In this document: one piece after another, positions 15,190-17,838 of the stretch
Numbering within the stretch: the first letter of the stretch is position 1
How the letters are laid out: each line of letters starts with the position of its first letter
DNA from: an uncultured Christensenellaceae bacterium
GTDB lineage: Bacteria > Bacillota > Clostridia > Christensenellales > Pumilibacteraceae
Direction of reading: 5' to 3'
NCBI GenBank assembly: GCA_910587025.1
Contig: CAJUKR010000035.1
Coordinates: 1-17,838, forward strand
Length of the DNA stretch: 17,838 bases
Program-made: the position numbers and the translations under genes
Notes under the pieces: model-generated
What the model was told of the DNA's origin: nothing
The model's input: the letters and a program-made list of their open reading frames with translations, nothing else
Databases searched by the model: none

Positions 15190-15660
15190 ATGGCAGAAAA
15201 AGTATTACTTACCGCCGAATCCAAAAAACAGCTCGAGATCAGACTGAATTATCTCAAGTCGACCGGGCGCGCCGAAATGGCGGCGAAGATCGAGGAAGCG
15301 CGCAGCTTCGGCGACCTTTCCGAGAATGCCGAGTACGACCTCGCGCGCGACGAACAGGCGAAGATGGAGCAGGAGATCGCCGATCTCGAAAACAAGCTTC
15401 ACAACGCCGAGATCATCGACGACAACAATGTCCGCACCGATACCGTCGGCGTTGGCAACAAGGTCACGTTTACCGACCTGAAGAGCAAGAACGAAATGGT
15501 TTACACGATCGTCGGTTCTCAGGACAGCGATCCTTTCAGCGGAAAGATATCCAACGAATCGCCTATAGGCAAAGCGCTCATGGGCGCGGCGAAGGGCGAT
15601 ACCGTCACGGCTCAGACCAAGAACGGCTCGAAAACTTACAAGATAGTCAATATAGAATAA
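15190..15660 (+). CDS. greA: Transcription elongation factor GreA
   Basis: A 156-residue factor that enters the RNA polymerase secondary channel and stimulates cleavage of backtracked transcripts. Residues about 1-75 form the coiled-coil domain, with the acidic tip FGDLSENAEYD holding Asp42 and Glu45, which help position the catalytic Mg2+. The C-terminal globular part has VGVGNKVTF, the conserved DPFSGKISNESPIGKALMG and the closing YKIVNIE. AAGGAG (15177-15182) sits seven bases before the ATG. It is followed 19 bases later by lysS, a pairing often seen in Firmicutes. The length is normal and no oddities are seen. Confidence 0.97.
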   Translation: MAEKVLLTAESKKQLEIRLNYLKSTGRAEMAAKIEEARSFGDLSENAEYDLARDEQAKMEQEIADLENKLHNAEIIDDNNVRTDTVGVGNKVTFTDLKSKNEMVYTIVGSQDSDPFSGKISNESPIGKALMGAAKGDTVTAQTKNGSKTYKIVNIE

Positions 15661-15679
15661 AGAACTCTTACGGAGCATT

Positions 15680-17194
15680 ATGGCAGACAATACCGAAAAC
15701 ACCAATATCGAAACGACCGACGCGCCCGAACAGGACGTAAGCGAGGTCAAGAGAATCAGGATCGAAAAACTGCGCGAGCTTGTGCAGTCGGGGAACAATC
15801 CGTACGATAAAGTAAAATACGACCGCGATGCTACAGCGCTCGGAGTGCGCGAAAATTTCGACACGCTCGAAAATACCGAGGTGCGCATTGCGGGGCGTAT
15901 CATGAGTCGCCGCGATATGGGCAAGGCGAACTTTATCGACGTTATGGACGGAAGCGGTCGCGTACAGGTCTATGTGCGCGTCAACGACGTGGGCGAGGAT
16001 GTATTCGCCGCGTTCAAGAAATGGGATATAGGCGATATCGTCGGCGTGGAAGGACTCGTTTTCCGTACCCGTCGCGGCGAAATATCCGTTCACGCGCATA
16101 AGATCGAGCTTTTGTCCAAGAGCCTGCTCCCGCTTCCCGAGAAATTCCACGGTCTGGTGGATAAGGAACTCAGATACCGCCAGCGTTACGTCGATCTGAT
16201 CATGAATCCCGACGTCAAGGATACGTTCTACAAACGCAGTCGCATACTTTCCGAGGTACGCGCGTACCTCGACGGCAGAGGGTATCTCGAGGTAGATACG
16301 CCGGTGCTCCACACGCTCGAGATAGGCGCGGCGGCTCGTCCGTTCCGCACTCATCACAACGCGCTCGATATAGATATGTTCCTTCGCATAGAAACCGAAC
16401 TGTATCTCAAGCGTCTTATCGTCGGCGGCTTCGATAAGGTTTACGAAGTCGGGCGTATATTCCGAAACGAGGGCATGGATTCGACGCACAACCCCGAGTT
16501 TACGTCTATCGAAATGTACGAGGCGTACACCGATTACAAGGGTATGATGGATCTGATAGAGGATATGTACCGTACTGTCGCGAGAAAGGTTTGCGGAAGC
16601 GCGAAGATTACTTATCAGGGCGTCGAGATCGATATGGAGTCTCCGTGGGCGCGGCTTTCCATGACCGACGCCGTCAAGAAGTATTCGGGCGCGGATTATT
16701 ATGAATGGAAAACGGACGAGGACGCAAGAAACGCCGCGGCAAAACTCGGCGTGACGACGGAAGAGGGCAAGAACGCGACCAAAGGCAATGTGCTCGTCGC
16801 GCTTTTCGAGGCGTTCGTCGAGGACAAGCTCGTACAGCCTACGTTCATTTACGATTATCCCGTCGAAAATTCGCCGCTTGCCAAGCGTAAAGCGAGCGAG
16901 CCGGAGTTTACGGAGCGTTTCGAATATTTCATCACATGTCACGAAATGGGCAACGCGTTCTCCGAGCTCAACGACCCGATCGATCAGCGCGCGCGCTTCG
17001 AAAAACAGGTCGCGGCGAGAAAGGCGCAGGGAATAAACGCCGAAGTGGACGAAGATTTCGTTACCGCTCTCGAGTACGGCATGCCGCCGACGGGCGGTCT
17101 CGGTTTCGGTTTCGACCGACTTGTAATGCTTCTTACCGACAGCGCGAGCATAAGGGATGTGCTGTTGTTCCCGACAATGAAACCTCTTAAATAA
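15680..17194 (+). CDS. lysS: Lysyl-tRNA synthetase, class II
   Basis: A 504-residue enzyme that activates lysine with ATP and loads it on tRNA-Lys. An N-terminal helix (about 20-40) leads to an OB-fold anticodon-binding domain (about 65-145, VRIAGRIMSRRDMGKANFIDV). Next come the class II catalytic motifs: motif 1 near 190-210 (SEVRAYLDGRGYLEVDTPVL), motif 2 near 261-280 (FRNEGMDSTHNPEF) and motif 3 at about 473-495 (GLGFGFDRLVMLL). FSELNDPIDQRARFEKQ is typical of LysRS. Two active-site stretches differ from what I recall as usual: EIGAAARPF where IPGGAAARPF is common, and TCHEMGNAF where a GRE motif is common. GGAG (15672-15675) is four bases before the ATG, a modest site. The stop codon lies inside the first bases of the downstream tandem repeat. 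Confidence 0.96.
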   Translation: MADNTENTNIETTDAPEQDVSEVKRIRIEKLRELVQSGNNPYDKVKYDRDATALGVRENFDTLENTEVRIAGRIMSRRDMGKANFIDVMDGSGRVQVYVRVNDVGEDVFAAFKKWDIGDIVGVEGLVFRTRRGEISVHAHKIELLSKSLLPLPEKFHGLVDKELRYRQRYVDLIMNPDVKDTFYKRSRILSEVRAYLDGRGYLEVDTPVLHTLEIGAAARPFRTHHNALDIDMFLRIETELYLKRLIVGGFDKVYEVGRIFRNEGMDSTHNPEFTSIEMYEAYTDYKGMMDLIEDMYRTVARKVCGSAKITYQGVEIDMESPWARLSMTDAVKKYSGADYYEWKTDEDARNAAAKLGVTTEEGKNATKGNVLVALFEAFVEDKLVQPTFIYDYPVENSPLAKRKASEPEFTERFEYFITCHEMGNAFSELNDPIDQRARFEKQVAARKAQGINAEVDEDFVTALEYGMPPTGGLGFGFDRLVMLLTDSASIRDVLLFPTMKPLK

Positions 17195-17510
17195 GCGCGG
17201 CTTATAAGCGGCGCGGGTAGTTCGTTTCACTGCGGCAACCCTCGGTCATGTACGTCATTGTACAATCCCTCGGGTTATCCTCGTGCGCCTGCTCTCGCTT
17301 GCTTCTGATCCGCGCTCGGCTTTGGAGATAAGCGGCTTATAAGCGGCGCGGGTAGTTCGTTGCACTGCGGCAACCCTCGGTCATGTACGTCATTGTACAA
17401 TCCCTCGGGTTATCCTCGTGCGCCTGCTCTCGCTTGCTTCTGATCCGCGCTCGGCTTGGGAGATAAGCGACTTATAAGCGGCGCGGGTAGTTCGTTGCAC
17501 TGCGGCAACC
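17191..17510. repeat. 135-bp tandem repeat, two full copies and a partial third
   Basis: Units run 17201-17335 and 17336-17470 (135 bases each, about three substitutions apart), with a third partial copy at 17471-17510 (40 bases). Related flank begins at 17191, overlapping the lysS stop. Each unit begins with the palindrome-bearing CTTATAAGCGG. Each full unit contains a nested inverted structure: GCGCGG/CCGCGC outermost (17211-17216 with 17310-17315), then GCAC/GTGC, AACCC/GGGTT, and TGTAC/GTACA (17249-17253, 17260-17264) around six bases. No gene fits. It may be an intergenic palindromic element or a structured RNA, and may also stop transcription of the lysS operon, for which no classical terminator is visible. 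Confidence 0.85.
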
Positions 17511-17525
17511 AACCTATGAAAGGCA

Positions 17526-17566
17526 CCCCTTAGCGAGGGGAGCTATCGTCGCAGGCGACTGAGGGG
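17526..17566. repeat. Double-hairpin intergenic repeat
   Basis: Two adjoining hairpins: CCCCT (17526-17530) with AGGGG (17536-17540), then GTCGC (17548-17552) with GCGAC (17555-17559) around AG, followed by TGAGGGG. This arrangement, a CCCC...GGGGAGCT hairpin followed by a short GC hairpin and TGAGGGG, matches a dispersed intergenic element I recall from many gut Clostridia. Only one copy is in the window, so the family claim rests on recall. It directly follows the partial third copy of the tandem repeat. Confidence 0.55.
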
Positions 17567-17621
17567 ATTGTCATAATGTACGAGCAACAGGGAATCGATA
17601 ATCCCGCCCATAATAGAAAAT

Positions 17622-17838
17622 ATGAAGATGCAGCAGATACTTTCATCGCTCAGAAAAGCGGTGGAAGAACATAAAATGATTCGGGCGGGCGACCGCATAG
17701 CAGTTGGGCTGTCGGGCGGTAAAGACTCGGCGGCTCTTCTCGGTGCGCTCGCGGCGTTTCGCCGCTTTTCTCCCGCTCCGTTCGAACTTATCGCCGTTAC
17801 GGTAGACATGGGCGCGGGCGCTGACTATACGCTTATGC
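17622..17838 (+). CDS. TtcA-like PP-loop ATPase (tRNA thiolation), cut at the window end
   Basis: The first 72 codons of a gene running off the window. The protein begins MKMQQILSSLRKAV and has GDRIAVGLSGGKDSAALL, the PP-loop (SGGKDS) of the N-type ATP pyrophosphatases, then FELIAVTVDMG. This order, with the short N-terminal helix and VTVDMG, is typical of the TtcA family, which adenylates and thiolates a cytidine of tRNA (s2C32) using a [4Fe-4S] cluster. The diagnostic CxxC motifs lie beyond the window, so a related PP-loop enzyme such as TilS or a TtuA-like protein is possible. Start 17622 or 17628 (MQQIL) is uncertain because no good ribosome site is seen. The gene follows the repeat cluster and probably has its own promoter. 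Confidence 0.8.
   Translation, partial: MKMQQILSSLRKAVEEHKMIRAGDRIAVGLSGGKDSAALLGALAAFRRFSPAPFELIAVTVDMGAGADYTLM

Noticed and set aside
15668..17230. 520-codon minus-strand frame opposite lysS
   Set aside because: It is an antisense shadow of lysS, with no family signal.
17195..17566. CRISPR array
   Set aside because: The direct repeats are 135 bases long and head to tail with no unique spacers, so they do not form a CRISPR array.

Overview
The window looks like a contig end from an uncultured Gram-positive bacterium, most likely a gut-type member of the Clostridia (Firmicutes). The reasons are strong AAGGAG-type ribosome sites before most genes, one TTG start, an independent phosphoglycerate mutase, a domain-swapped GH3 glucosidase, a greA-lysS pair, intergenic hairpin repeats of a kind common in gut Clostridia, and a fairly GC-rich codon bias. 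The lineage is inferred from recalled family resemblance, not from a search. Bases 1-48 are not biological: they match the 3' part of the Illumina P5/TruSeq universal adapter, so the true sequence starts at 49, inside a gene.

Layout. (1) 49-2397, plus strand: 5'-truncated adenine deaminase (ade), then an unrecognised multi-pass membrane protein with a TTG start. Its terminator lies inside the 3' end of a convergent XRE-type regulator (2456-2761, minus). (2) 2762-3094: regulatory region with two operator-like inverted repeats, a hairpin and a good promoter for gpmI (3095-4612, phosphoglycerate mutase), which ends at a strong terminator. (3) 4667-5102: a long non-coding stretch with small inverted repeats and a candidate promoter holding a G8 tract. 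It leads into a two-gene unit, a 1040-aa membrane-anchored GH3 glycosidase with swapped domain order and a 132-aa four-helix membrane protein, which ends at a bidirectional terminator. (4) 8764-11223, minus: a P2-type (probably Ca2+) ATPase. (5) 11418-17194, plus, behind a near-consensus promoter: aconitase, Lrp/AsnC regulator, a 154-bp gap with a structured repeat, class I aminotransferase, greA and lysS, closely spaced apart from that gap. (6) 17195-17621: a 135-bp tandem repeat (two full copies and a partial third) and a second hairpin repeat, then the start of a TtcA-like PP-loop gene cut by the window end.

How the genes work together. Most are housekeeping: purine salvage, glycolysis, cation export, citrate/isocitrate chemistry, transamination, transcript proofreading, lysyl-tRNA charging and tRNA thiolation. 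The aconitase/Lrp/aminotransferase trio suggests feedback control of amino-acid metabolism. The GH3 pair looks like surface or membrane-associated saccharide breakdown. I see no phage, CRISPR, transposase, rRNA or tRNA gene, and no defence system. The least explained material is the intergenic repeat family around 13.85-13.93 kb and 17.2-17.5 kb.
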